Part shown: one piece after another, positions 8,225 through 16,805 of the stretch | How positions within the stretch are numbered: position 1 is the stretch's first letter | Layout: each line of letters opens with the position of its first letter | Origin: Massilia phyllostachyos | GTDB taxonomy: Bacteria; Pseudomonadota; Gammaproteobacteria; Burkholderiales; Burkholderiaceae_D | Assembly: GCF_021044825.1 (NCBI RefSeq) | Contig: NZ_JAJNOC010000002.1 | Span: forward strand, 558,001 to 622,000 | DNA: 64,000 nt | Reading direction: 5' to 3' | Notes under the pieces: model-generated | Database searches by the model: none | Told to the model about the DNA's origin: nothing | The model's input: only the letters and a program-made list of their open reading frames with translations | Program-made: the position numbers and the translations under genes

Positions 8225-9226
8225 TCAAGTCAGTGCTTCCAGGGTCGGCCGGCGCCAGAATTTGCGCTGGGCCATGGCGGTCGTGGTGAATTCGGCAAGG
8301 CCTTCGCGGCTGCTGGCGACGATGCGCAGGCTTTTGATGCGGCCTTGCGTCAGGGCGCCGAGCAGCGGTGCGAACAGCTGCTGTTCGAGCTCCTGCACCT
8401 GCAGCAGCCAGGTCCCCCAGTCGGCGGCGAGGGCTGCTTCGGCCAGGCTGCCCACGATCAGAGTCGCATCATTGCCGTAGAGGGTGTCGAGCCGGTCGAA
8501 TCCGTCCCATATAGGGTCGGACAGGCCGGAAATCCAGCCCGGCGCTGAAACGGCGGCAAGTTGTCCATTCTTGCGGGCGCTGGCGCGGCTGGCGCCCCAC
8601 AGCCAGAAGCTGTTCACGGGCACGCGGCCGGCGGCGTTCACTGGATGCGTGTGCCAGGCCATCTGCACCTCGTTTTGCAGCTTGCGGAAGGCCAGGGCCG
8701 CCTGGCCGCGCGGGACGAAGTCGGTCAGGTCCATGCCGACCACGGTGTCCGGCGTGGCCGGATCGACATCGACCCAGTCGCCGGCGCGCAGGAACCAGGT
8801 GCCGGCGTCGCCGTACAGGAGCGGGTGGCCGATCTCGTCGCACAGGGGGCGCGCGGCCTCGAACAGGGCGCGGCCTTCATCTTCGCGCAGGCCGAGCTGG
8901 CGCAGGTCGCCCAGCATCAGGTGGCTGCGCGCGATCTGCACGTGGGCCGGATTGACGATGAACCAGGCGTCGTCCGCCGGGTCGAGCCCGAAGCCGCGCA
9001 TGGCGGCCGCGGCGAACGCCGGGCGGCCGTCCTGCGCCAGGCCCAGTTCTCGCGCTAGCCAGCTCTCGTGGGGCAGGGCGTTGGGATGCTGCTGGCCGCT
9101 GCGCGCCGCATTGCTAGTGCGGCCGAGCAGGGCGGACAGCGCCGGGGCCTGCAGGGCCCGCACCAGGTCGGGCGCGAATTCGGGGAGCGGGAGCAGGAAG
9201 GGGACGACGAGGGTAATCTGGGACAT
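8225..9226 (-). CDS. RpfE-family (COG4255-type) protein
   Basis: A 333-residue soluble protein of the group annotated as RpfE-type regulatory proteins, named from the Xanthomonas rpf region, where it also lies beside recJ. Recognisable segments are ITLVVPFLLPLPEFAPDLVRALQAP at the start and RSHLMLGDLRQLGLREDEGRALFEAA in the middle. In the second half, QMAWHTHPVNAAGRVPVNSFWLWG is typical of the group. No catalytic motif is obvious and the biochemical role is unknown. The start at 9226 gives the family-typical MSQITLVVP beginning. The stop touches the recJ start region. Confidence 0.75.
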   Translation of the reverse strand: MSQITLVVPFLLPLPEFAPDLVRALQAPALSALLGRTSNAARSGQQHPNALPHESWLARELGLAQDGRPAFAAAAMRGFGLDPADDAWFIVNPAHVQIARSHLMLGDLRQLGLREDEGRALFEAARPLCDEIGHPLLYGDAGTWFLRAGDWVDVDPATPDTVVGMDLTDFVPRGQAALAFRKLQNEVQMAWHTHPVNAAGRVPVNSFWLWGASRASARKNGQLAAVSAPGWISGLSDPIWDGFDRLDTLYGNDATLIVGSLAEAALAADWGTWLLQVQELEQQLFAPLLGALTQGRIKSLRIVASSREGLAEFTTTAMAQRKFWRRPTLEALT

Positions 9227-9370
9227 GGGCGCTATTTTAGGGCAAATAGGGCGCGAGCGAACGGCCGCATCCCCGCCGGCGCACGCTTGGCCACGCTTTT
9301 TCCGGCACGTTCGGCCGATGTCTGGCAAACTGTCGGGTTGGCAAACCAATAAGAGACCTCGACCGGATTT

Positions 9371-10645
9371 ATGAGCATCACCCACAAGCTGCCCTACGAA
9401 TGGCAAGTCGGCCTGCGCTACACGCGCGCCGGCAAGCGCAGCGGCCGCAACAGCTTCATCTCCTTCATCTCGATGGCCTCGGTGGCCGGCATCGCCCTGG
9501 GCGTGGCCGCGCTGATCGTGGTGCTGTCGGTGATGAACGGCTTCCAGAAGGAAGTCACGGCGCGCATGCTGTCGGTGCTGGCCCACGTGGAGATCTTCGA
9601 TGCGCGCGGCGAGATGCCGGGCTGGCGCGAGACCGCGCAGCAGGCCCTGCGCCACCCGGAAGTGCGCGCCGCCGCGCCGTTCGTCGACACCCAGGCCATG
9701 CTGCTCAGCGACGGCGTGATGAAGCCGGTGCTGGTGCGCGGCGTGATGCCGGCGAAGGAAAGCACGGTGTCGGAAGTCGCCACGCACATGCGCGAGGGAC
9801 GCTTCGACGCCCTGCAGCCGGGCTCGTACAACATCGTCATCGGCCGCGCGCTGGCCACCGCGCTCGACGTCGAGGTGGGAGACCGCATCACCATGCTGAT
9901 GGCGGCCGGCAGCCCGGGCCAGGCGGCCGCGCCGAACGCGGCGCCGCGCACCCGTCCGCTGACCGTCGCCGGCATTTTTGAAGCCGGCCACTTCGAATTC
10001 GATTCCAGCCTGGCTTTCGCCAGCCTCGAAGACACCCAGGAACTGGCCGGCGTCCGCGCGCCCGGCGGCCTGCGCCTGAAATTGAGTGACATGGATGCCG
10101 CCCCGCGCGTGGCCGCCGAACTGCAGGCGAGCCTGCCGGGCGAGCTGTACGTGCGCGACTGGTCGAAAGTGAACGCGGTCTGGTTCGCCGCCGTGCAGTC
10201 GCAGAAGCGCATGATGTTCATCATCCTCACCATGATCGTCGCGGTGGCGGCCTTCAATCTGGTGTCGACCCTCGTCATGACGGTGCGCGACAAGCAGGCC
10301 GACATCGCCATCCTGCGCACCATCGGCGCTTCGCCGCGCTCGGTCATGACGATCTTCATGGTGCAGGGCACGCTGGTGGGGCTGCTGGGGGCGGCGCTGG
10401 GGGTGGGCCTGGGCGTGCTGGTGGCGCTCAACATCCACGTCATCGTGCCCTTCATCGAAGAGCTCTTCAAGGTGAAGTTCCTGTCGCAGGAGGTCTACCT
10501 GATCAGCGAGATCCCCTCGCAGCTGCGCTGGGGCGACGTCGGCTGGATCGGCGGCGTGGCCGTGCTGCTGGCCTTCGTGGCGACCCTGTATCCGAGCTGG
10601 TCGGCCTCGCGCGTGAAACCGGCCGAAGCGCTGAGGTACGAATGA
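9371..10645 (+). CDS. lolC/E: Lipoprotein-releasing ABC permease (LolC/E), first copy
   Basis: A 424-residue inner-membrane permease of the Lol system that lifts mature lipoproteins off the inner membrane for the LolA chaperone. It opens with [14 protein letters not shown] and one TM helix (about 28-52), followed by a large MacB-like periplasmic domain. Three C-terminal helices lie in the FtsX domain (TIGASPRSVMTIFMVQGTLVG). It shares the same architecture and long identical stretches with the next gene, which starts inside its stop codon (ATGA overlap). I cannot tell which of the two is the LolC and which the LolE functional equivalent. Confidence 0.9.
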   Translation: MSITHKLPYEWQVGLRYTRAGKRSGRNSFISFISMASVAGIALGVAALIVVLSVMNGFQKEVTARMLSVLAHVEIFDARGEMPGWRETAQQALRHPEVRAAAPFVDTQAMLLSDGVMKPVLVRGVMPAKESTVSEVATHMREGRFDALQPGSYNIVIGRALATALDVEVGDRITMLMAAGSPGQAAAPNAAPRTRPLTVAGIFEAGHFEFDSSLAFASLEDTQELAGVRAPGGLRLKLSDMDAAPRVAAELQASLPGELYVRDWSKVNAVWFAAVQSQKRMMFIILTMIVAVAAFNLVSTLVMTVRDKQADIAILRTIGASPRSVMTIFMVQGTLVGLLGAALGVGLGVLVALNIHVIVPFIEELFKVKFLSQEVYLISEIPSQLRWGDVGWIGGVAVLLAFVATLYPSWSASRVKPAEALRYE

Positions 10646-11907
10646 AACCGATCGAGAATCTCCCTTATGAATGGCTGGTCGGCCTGCGCTACACGCGCGC
10701 CGGCAAGCGCAGCAGCGGCAACAGCTTCATTTCCTTCATCTCCCTGATTTCGGTCGCCGGGATCGCATTGGGCGTGGCGGCCCTGATCATCGTGCTGTCG
10801 GTGATGAACGGCTTCCAAAAGGACGTCACCGACCGCATGCTGTCGGTGCTGGCGCACATCGAGGTGTTCGACCGGAGCGGCAGCATGGCCGACTGGCGCG
10901 CGGCGGCGCTCGAAGCCTCGCGCAATCCGCAGGTGCGCGGCGCCGCGCCCTTCGTCGAGACCCAGGGCCTGCTGGTCAACGGCGGCGCGATGCGGCCGTC
11001 GGCGATCCGCGGCATCCTGCCGGAAGAAGAGGGCAAGGTGTCGCAGGTGGCGAACCAGGTGCGCGCGGGCAGCCTGGCGGCGCTGCAGCCGGGGGCCTAC
11101 AACATCGTGCTGGGCCAGGGCCTGGCGCGCGCGCTCGACGTCGGCATCGGCAGCAAGATCACCATGATGCTGGCCCAGGGCCAGGTGACGCCGGCGGGGC
11201 TGCTGCCGCGCAGCCGCAGCTTCACGGTGGCCGGCATCTTCGAGGCGGGCGACCCCAAGCTCGACGCCGCGCTGTCGTTCATCCACATCGAGGATGCCCA
11301 GCGCATGGAGCGCCTGCCGGCGCCGATGGGGCTGCGTTTGCGCGTGGCGGAAGTGCGCGACGCGCCGCTGGTGGCGCAGGAGCTTTCCAAGACCATGTCG
11401 GGCGACCTCGAGATGCGCGACTGGTCCAAGCTGAACGCCACCTGGTTCGCCGCCGTGCAGACCGAGAAGAAGGTGATGTTCATCGTGCTGACCCTGATCA
11501 TCGCGGTGGCCGCCTTCAACCTGGTCTCCACGCTGGTCATGACCGTCACCGACAAGCAGGCCGACATCGCCATCCTGCGCACTCTGGGCGCCTCGCCGCG
11601 CTCGATCCAGAAGATCTTCATGGTCCAGGGCGCGCTGGTCGGCATCCTCGGCACCGCGCTCGGTGTCGGCGGCGGCGTGCTGGTGGCCCTGAACATCGAC
11701 GTCATCGTCCCGTTTATCGAAAACCTGTTGGGAGTGCAGTTCTTGTCGAAAGATATCTACCTGATCAGCGCCATGCCGTCCGACCTGCGCTGGCCGGACG
11801 TGTTCAAGATCGGCGGCCTGTCCGTGCTGCTGGCCTTCGTCGCCACGCTCTATCCGAGCTGGGCGGCGTCGCGCGTGAAACCTGCGGAGGCGCTGCGTTA
11901 TGAATGA
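10642..11907 (+). CDS. lolC/E: Lipoprotein-releasing ABC permease (LolC/E), second copy
   Basis: A 421-residue tandem paralogue of the preceding permease, with the same start ([22 protein letters not shown]), periplasmic domain and FtsX core ([21 protein letters not shown]). Divergence is concentrated in the periplasmic domain, including the insert replacing the first copy's Ala/Pro-rich GQAAAPNAAPRTR stretch. Two non-identical permeases plus one ATPase match a LolCDE heterodimeric complex instead of a LolF-type homodimer. It overlaps lolD by 8 bp, so all three subunits are translated from one message. Confidence 0.9.
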   Translation: MKPIENLPYEWLVGLRYTRAGKRSSGNSFISFISLISVAGIALGVAALIIVLSVMNGFQKDVTDRMLSVLAHIEVFDRSGSMADWRAAALEASRNPQVRGAAPFVETQGLLVNGGAMRPSAIRGILPEEEGKVSQVANQVRAGSLAALQPGAYNIVLGQGLARALDVGIGSKITMMLAQGQVTPAGLLPRSRSFTVAGIFEAGDPKLDAALSFIHIEDAQRMERLPAPMGLRLRVAEVRDAPLVAQELSKTMSGDLEMRDWSKLNATWFAAVQTEKKVMFIVLTLIIAVAAFNLVSTLVMTVTDKQADIAILRTLGASPRSIQKIFMVQGALVGILGTALGVGGGVLVALNIDVIVPFIENLLGVQFLSKDIYLISAMPSDLRWPDVFKIGGLSVLLAFVATLYPSWAASRVKPAEALRYE

Positions 11908-12610
11908 TCCCGTGAATGCCAACGGCGCCGCGCCGGTGCTGGCCTGCCGCGGCCTGGGCAAGACCTTCCGCCAGGGCGACTACAGCGTGCAGGTGCTGGA
12001 CAAGATCGACTTTGCGATCTACCGCGGTGAGCGCGTCGCCATCGTCGGCGCATCCGGCTCCGGCAAGTCGACCCTGCTGCACCTGCTGGGCGGGCTCGAT
12101 ACGCCGTCCACCGGCTCGGTCACCCTGCAGGGCGAGGATTTCGCCACCCTGAGCGAGACCCGGCGCGGCGAGCTGCGCAACTCCTCGCTCGGCTTCGTCT
12201 ACCAGTTCCACCACCTGCTGCCGGAATTCTCGGCGCTCGACAACGTCATGATGCCGCTGATGATCCGGCGCGAGAAACGCGACGCCGCGCTGGCCAAGGC
12301 CGAAGCGATCCTGGCGCGCGTGGGACTCGGCAAGCGCGTGGTGCACCGTCCCGGCGAACTGTCCGGCGGCGAGCGCCAGCGGGTGGCGCTGGCGCGCGCG
12401 CTGGTGACCCAGCCGGCCTGCGTGCTGGCCGACGAGCCGACCGGGAACCTCGACCACAGCACCGCGCAATCGATCTTCGACCTGATGCTGGAACTGTCGC
12501 GCACCCTCGGCACGGCGTTCGTGATCGTCACCCACGACATGGAGCTGGCGCGGCGCTGCGACCGCGTGTTCCGCCTGACCGAGCACGGCCTGCAGGCGGT
12601 GGAGGCGTAG
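11900..12610 (+). CDS. lolD: Lipoprotein-releasing ABC ATPase LolD
   Basis: A 236-residue ATPase that energises lipoprotein release by the two upstream permeases. Walker A is GASGSGKST, the signature is [15 protein letters not shown], Walker B is [11 protein letters not shown] and the H-loop is [32 protein letters not shown] is a strong LolD hallmark. The ATG lies inside the end of the upstream permease, and tatD starts 4 bp after the lolD stop. Confidence 0.95.
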   Translation: MNDPVNANGAAPVLACRGLGKTFRQGDYSVQVLDKIDFAIYRGERVAIVGASGSGKSTLLHLLGGLDTPSTGSVTLQGEDFATLSETRRGELRNSSLGFVYQFHHLLPEFSALDNVMMPLMIRREKRDAALAKAEAILARVGLGKRVVHRPGELSGGERQRVALARALVTQPACVLADEPTGNLDHSTAQSIFDLMLELSRTLGTAFVIVTHDMELARRCDRVFRLTEHGLQAVEA

Positions 12611-12613
12611 GCG

Positions 12614-13417
12614 ATGTGGATCGATACCCACTGCCACCTGGACGCCCATGAATTCGGCGCCGAGTCGCTGGCCGTGGCGCGGCGGGCGTCGGATGCCGGC
12701 GTATCGACGATCGTGGCGATGGCGGTCGAGCGCGGCAACTTCGCCGCGGTGGCCGGACTGGCCGCGGGGGCGCCGAACGTCACCTACGCCCTCGGCATCC
12801 ACCCGATCTGCATCCCCCAGGCGCGCGACGAGGACCTCGAGGTGCTGCGCGCCGCGGCCGCGGCGGCGCTGGGCGACCCGAACTTCGTCGGCATCGGCGA
12901 GATCGGGCTGGATTACTTCATTCCGCTATTGTGCGAACCGGACATGCGCGCCAAGCAGGAACGGTTCTTTCGCGAGCAGCTGCGCATCGCGCGCGACCTC
13001 GGCCTGCCGGTGATGACCCACGTGCGGCGCTCCCAGGACCAGGTCCTGAAGCACCTGCGCCAGATCCGCCCGCCGGCCGGCATCGCCCACGCCTTCAACG
13101 GCAGCTTCCAGCAGGCGAAAACCTTCATCGACCTCGGGCTGCACCTGGGCTTCGGCGGCGCCATGACGTTTACGCGCGCGCTGCAGATCCGGCGCCTGGC
13201 CACCGAGCTGCCGCTTAGCGCCATCGTGCTGGAGACCGATTCGCCGGACATCGCCCCGAGCTGGATCCACCCGGGCCGCAACACCCCGGACCAGCTGCCG
13301 CGCATCGGCGCCGCGCTGGCGGCACTGCGCGGCATCGGCGTGGACGAGGTGCGCGAAGCGGTGCGGCGCAACACGCTGGCGGCGATTCCGCGCCTGGCAG
13401 GGCGCCTGAAGTCTTAG
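12614..13417 (+). CDS. TatD family metal-dependent hydrolase/DNase
   Basis: A 267-residue TIM-barrel hydrolase of the TatD family (metal-dependent 3'-5' exonuclease/DNase). Metal ligands are in DTHCHLDAHEF at the start, GIGEIGLDYF (Glu), MTHVRRSQ and AHAFNGS (His), and LETDSPDIAP (Asp). It is the distal gene of the lol operon with a 4-bp gap to lolD. It is not TatD proper by context (no tatABC nearby); the YcfH/YjjV branch is equally possible. The physiological substrate is not known. Confidence 0.88.
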   Translation: MWIDTHCHLDAHEFGAESLAVARRASDAGVSTIVAMAVERGNFAAVAGLAAGAPNVTYALGIHPICIPQARDEDLEVLRAAAAAALGDPNFVGIGEIGLDYFIPLLCEPDMRAKQERFFREQLRIARDLGLPVMTHVRRSQDQVLKHLRQIRPPAGIAHAFNGSFQQAKTFIDLGLHLGFGGAMTFTRALQIRRLATELPLSAIVLETDSPDIAPSWIHPGRNTPDQLPRIGAALAALRGIGVDEVREAVRRNTLAAIPRLAGRLKS

Positions 13418-13596
13418 TGGATTACTACTAAAACTTTCGCGCCTTCCTGCTGTCCTGCGGCGTCCGACCGTCGCCGTTCCCCGAAGTTCAGTCCCGGCAT
13501 TGTGACAGGCCGCAATGCTTGAAACCAACCCTTCTGCCAATATGCACTCTTCGCTGCAGCCGCAGCCACCAGCATGTTTGCCAGAGGGAGAAGCAC

Positions 13597-16413
13597 TTGG
13601 ACAGCGCGAGCGAATTCCTGCGGATGCTCAGGCACGAGAAGTCGCTGACGACCGCCCACCGGCCGGTCCGGCTGCGCCTCGGCCATGCCGACCACCTGGC
13701 CGACGAACTGCTGCTGCCGCAGCGGGTGCAGGGGCAGGAATCGGTGTGCGGCGGCTTCGAATACCTGGTCACCTGCGTGGCCGACACGCCGCGCCTGCCG
13801 CTCAAGGAACTCATCGCGCTGCCGGCCGAACTGCAGATGGTGACCGACCGCGGCCAGCTGCGCAGCATCTGCGGCATCGTCGCCGAGGCGCGCGCCGGCG
13901 ACCATGACGGCGGCCTGGCGGTCTACCAGCTGGTGCTGCGCGACGCCCTGGCGGTGATGGAAAAGCGCGTCAACAGCCGCGTGTTCCGCTACCAGAGCGA
14001 ACTCGACATCGTGCAGGTGCTGTTCGACGAATGGCGCCAGTCCAACAGCGTGATGGCCAGCGCCTTCGACTACGAGCTCGACCCGCTGTTCGACATGCGC
14101 CAGTATCCGCCGCGCGAACAGACCATGCAGTACAACGAATCCGACGCGGCCTTCGTCCGGCGCCTGCTCAAGCGGCGCGGCGTCGCCTGGACCTTCCGCC
14201 CGGGCCGCGCCCGCGCCAGCGCCGGCGCCAACGAGGCCGACGGCGACGACACCCCGGTCCACACCCTGGTCCTGTTTTCCGACCCCGCATCCCTGCCGCG
14301 CAGCGCCGCCGGCACCGTGCGCTACCACCGCGACGACGCCACCCTGGAGCGCGACACCATCGTCTCCTGGTGCGCCGCGCGGCGCCTGCAGCCGGGCTCG
14401 ATCACCCGCCACAGCTGGGACTACCGCAATCCGCTGGGCGTGCAATTCATGACCACCACCGCGCGCAGCATGGCCGACCAGGGCCGCAGCGGCAACGCCC
14501 TGGCCGCCACCCTCGACGACTACCTGGTCGAGATGCCGCACGCCGGCAACGACGTCGAAGACCACTGGCGCCTGGGCCAGCTGCGCATGAACCGCCACGA
14601 ACTCGACACCAAGTGCTTCCACGGCGAGGGCACGGTGCGCGACCTGTGCGCGGGCGAATACTTCACCCTCGACGGCCACCCCGAGATCGACGCGCACCCG
14701 GAAGCCGAGCGCGATTTCGTCGTCACGACGGTCTGGATGGAAGCCGAGAACAACCTGCCCACCGAGCTGTCGGCGCGCGTGCGCCGCCTGATGGGCCACT
14801 TCCACCCGGAGCGCGCCATGCTGGCCCCCAACGAGCACCCGGTAGGCGGCGACGGCGTGCGCGTGCGCATGCGCTTCGACTGCGTGCGCCGCGGCATCCC
14901 GCTGGCGCCGAGCTTCGATCCGCGCGTCGACCTGCCGCACCCGGAGCTGCAAAGCGCCATCGTGGTCGGCCCGCCGGGCGAGGAAGTGCACTGCGACACG
15001 CTGGGCCGCGTCAAGATCCGCTTCCCCGGCATGCGCACGGGCGACCACAAGCACGCGCACGGCGCCGGCGCCTCCGACACCCCCGCCGATTCGGCCTGGG
15101 TGCGCGTCGCCTCGAACTGGGCCGGCAATGGCCCGGGCGCCAGCCAGCAGTGCGGCACCGTGTCGCTGCCGCGCGTGGGCAGCGAGGTGCTGGTCGCCTT
15201 TCTCGGCGGCGACCCGGACCGTCCGGTCATCCTGTCGCAGGTCTTCAACCAGCGCGGCGAGCCGCCTGCGCTCGGCCTGCACGGCATGGACGCCACGAAC
15301 GGCAGCCTGCCGGGCAACCGCTACCTGTCCGGCACCCGCACCCGCGAAATCGGCGGCCAGCGCGGCAACCAGCTGCGCTTCGACGACACCCGCGGCGAAA
15401 TCAGCGCCCAGCTCGCAAGCGACCACGGCGCCTCGCAACTGAACCTCGGCTGGCTGACCCAGCCGAAAGCGAACGGCACGGCCGCGCCGCGCGGGGAGGG
15501 CGCCGAACTGCGCAGCGACCGCAGCGTCGCCATCCGCGGAAAACAAGGGGTCCTGCTCACTGCCGAAGCAGCTGTCGATGGCGCCGGGCCGCAGCTGGCG
15601 CGCGCCGGCCTGCTCGGCCTGGCGGAACTGATGCAGAGCATCGCCGACGAAGTCACCAAGCTGGCCGAGCAGCACACCGGCGACGAGGCGAGCACCCGCC
15701 AGCTCGGCGAACTCACGGAGAAACTGAAGTCCTGGGAACATGGCTCCAACCTGGCGCCGGACGCGCAAGGGGGCGAGCCCATCGTCGCCGTGACGGCGCC
15801 GGCCGGCATCGTGGTCGCCAGCCAGGAAAGCGTCTCGATCGGCTCGCAAAGCCAGCTCGACCTGGTCAGCGGCGCCGACGTGCGCGCGTCGAGCGGCCGC
15901 AACGTCTTCCTGCGCGCCGCGCGCGGCATCAGCGCCTTCGCCCAGGCGCTCGGCATCAAGGCCGTGGCCGGCCGCGGCGACATCACGGTTGAAACGCATC
16001 AGGGCGCGGTCAAGATCAAGTCGTCCGGGCGCATCAGCCTGATCGCCGGCGAGGCGATCCACCTGGAAGCGCCGGCGGTGCGCATCGTCTCGCAGGGCGC
16101 GCAGACGGACTGGGTGAACGGCAAGATCACCGAGCAAAGCACCGGTGAGCACCTGATCAAGGCGGCCACGCACCTCCGTTCCGGGCCGGGTGGCGGCGAC
16201 CCCACCAAACTCGACTTCGCCGAGACCAAGCTGCGCAGCGACGAACGCCTCGTCCTGCGCCACCTGCAGACCCGCGAACCGATCCCCCACCAACGCTACA
16301 TCGCCCACCTGGACGACGGCAGGACCATCGCAGGGGAAAGCGACGATCTCGGCCGCACGTCCCTCATCCAGAGCGATGCCCTGGGTCCGGTGCGTTTCGA
16401 GCTCCTTCCTTAA
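13597..16413 (+). CDS. vgrG: Type VI secretion VgrG spike with C-terminal cargo tail
   Basis: A T6SS spike protein (TssI), about 938 residues. The N-terminal gp27/gp5-like region contains FEYLVTCVADTP and FVRRLLKRRGVAWTF. An OB/needle region follows (VDLPHPELQSAIVVGPPGEEVHCDTLGR, then SLPRVGSEVLVAFLGGDPDRPVI), and then a DUF2345 region. The C-terminus (LRHLQTREPIPHQRYIAHL...DALGPVRFELLP) looks like a transthyretin-like adaptor of the kind that carries lipase effectors. I prefer the TTG at 13597, preceded by GAGGGAG at 13584-13590; an ATG at 13519 would add 26 residues that look noncoding. No tss structural genes are in the window, so this is an orphan VgrG module. Confidence 0.93.
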   Translation: MDSASEFLRMLRHEKSLTTAHRPVRLRLGHADHLADELLLPQRVQGQESVCGGFEYLVTCVADTPRLPLKELIALPAELQMVTDRGQLRSICGIVAEARAGDHDGGLAVYQLVLRDALAVMEKRVNSRVFRYQSELDIVQVLFDEWRQSNSVMASAFDYELDPLFDMRQYPPREQTMQYNESDAAFVRRLLKRRGVAWTFRPGRARASAGANEADGDDTPVHTLVLFSDPASLPRSAAGTVRYHRDDATLERDTIVSWCAARRLQPGSITRHSWDYRNPLGVQFMTTTARSMADQGRSGNALAATLDDYLVEMPHAGNDVEDHWRLGQLRMNRHELDTKCFHGEGTVRDLCAGEYFTLDGHPEIDAHPEAERDFVVTTVWMEAENNLPTELSARVRRLMGHFHPERAMLAPNEHPVGGDGVRVRMRFDCVRRGIPLAPSFDPRVDLPHPELQSAIVVGPPGEEVHCDTLGRVKIRFPGMRTGDHKHAHGAGASDTPADSAWVRVASNWAGNGPGASQQCGTVSLPRVGSEVLVAFLGGDPDRPVILSQVFNQRGEPPALGLHGMDATNGSLPGNRYLSGTRTREIGGQRGNQLRFDDTRGEISAQLASDHGASQLNLGWLTQPKANGTAAPRGEGAELRSDRSVAIRGKQGVLLTAEAAVDGAGPQLARAGLLGLAELMQSIADEVTKLAEQHTGDEASTRQLGELTEKLKSWEHGSNLAPDAQGGEPIVAVTAPAGIVVASQESVSIGSQSQLDLVSGADVRASSGRNVFLRAARGISAFAQALGIKAVAGRGDITVETHQGAVKIKSSGRISLIAGEAIHLEAPAVRIVSQGAQTDWVNGKITEQSTGEHLIKAATHLRSGPGGGDPTKLDFAETKLRSDERLVLRHLQTREPIPHQRYIAHLDDGRTIAGESDDLGRTSLIQSDALGPVRFELLP

Positions 16414-16439
16414 CCGCCGCCGTCTGCGCTGGAGCCGTG

Positions 16440-16781
16440 ATGAGTGAGTCCACGCGACCACTGCCGCCGCTGATTCCCTCGTCGAACGGCGGGTGGGAAG
16501 TCAATTCGTTTCCGTCTTCCTCTGAATATACGATTCGCGGCATGGGATTGATGCCTGCGAACTGCGTAGTACCAGTCATTATCGTGTCAGGCATCATGGG
16601 TACGAACCTCCGTGCGAAACGCGCTCCGCGGTTAGGCCGATTGCCCGATGAGCGAAATCGCAGAGCAAATCCTGGCACTCCGGTATGGCGAGCCCCGAAT
16701 GGAACGCAGGAAGGTTCTAGCGCTGCGGCACTGGTCCAAAGCGATACCCTGGGCCCCGTTTGCTTCGAACTTCTCCCATAA
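16440..16781 (+). pseudogene. Chimeric remnant: lipase effector N-terminus fused to VgrG C-terminus
   Basis: A 113-residue ORF. Residues 1-92 align without gaps to residues 1-92 of the downstream lipase (63 of 92 identical by hand count). Residues 97-113 align to the last 17 residues of the upstream VgrG (13 of 17 identical, both ending in FELLP and stop). The breakpoint is near 16716, directly after the conserved PVWRxPNG motif. The fragment keeps the GIMGTNLRA oxyanion-type loop but lacks the catalytic Ser, Asp and His, so it cannot be a lipase. It is most simply a deletion scar between two vgrG-effector modules. Confidence 0.85.
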
Positions 16782-16805
16782 TTTCCTTAGAGGGACTATG
16801 CCGTC

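Noticed and set aside
8225..10438. A 737-codon frame extending the RpfE-type gene upstream
   Set aside because: The extra part is antisense to the lol permease, His/Arg-rich and without motifs.
9371..11907. Frameshifted single lol permease
   Set aside because: Both ORFs are full length with complete N- and C-terminal domains.
13414..16461. Long minus-strand ORF (about 1015 codons) antisense to vgrG
   Set aside because: Ala/Arg/Gly/Val-rich translation without family motifs; the plus strand encodes a clear VgrG. GC-rich codon use leaves antisense frames open.
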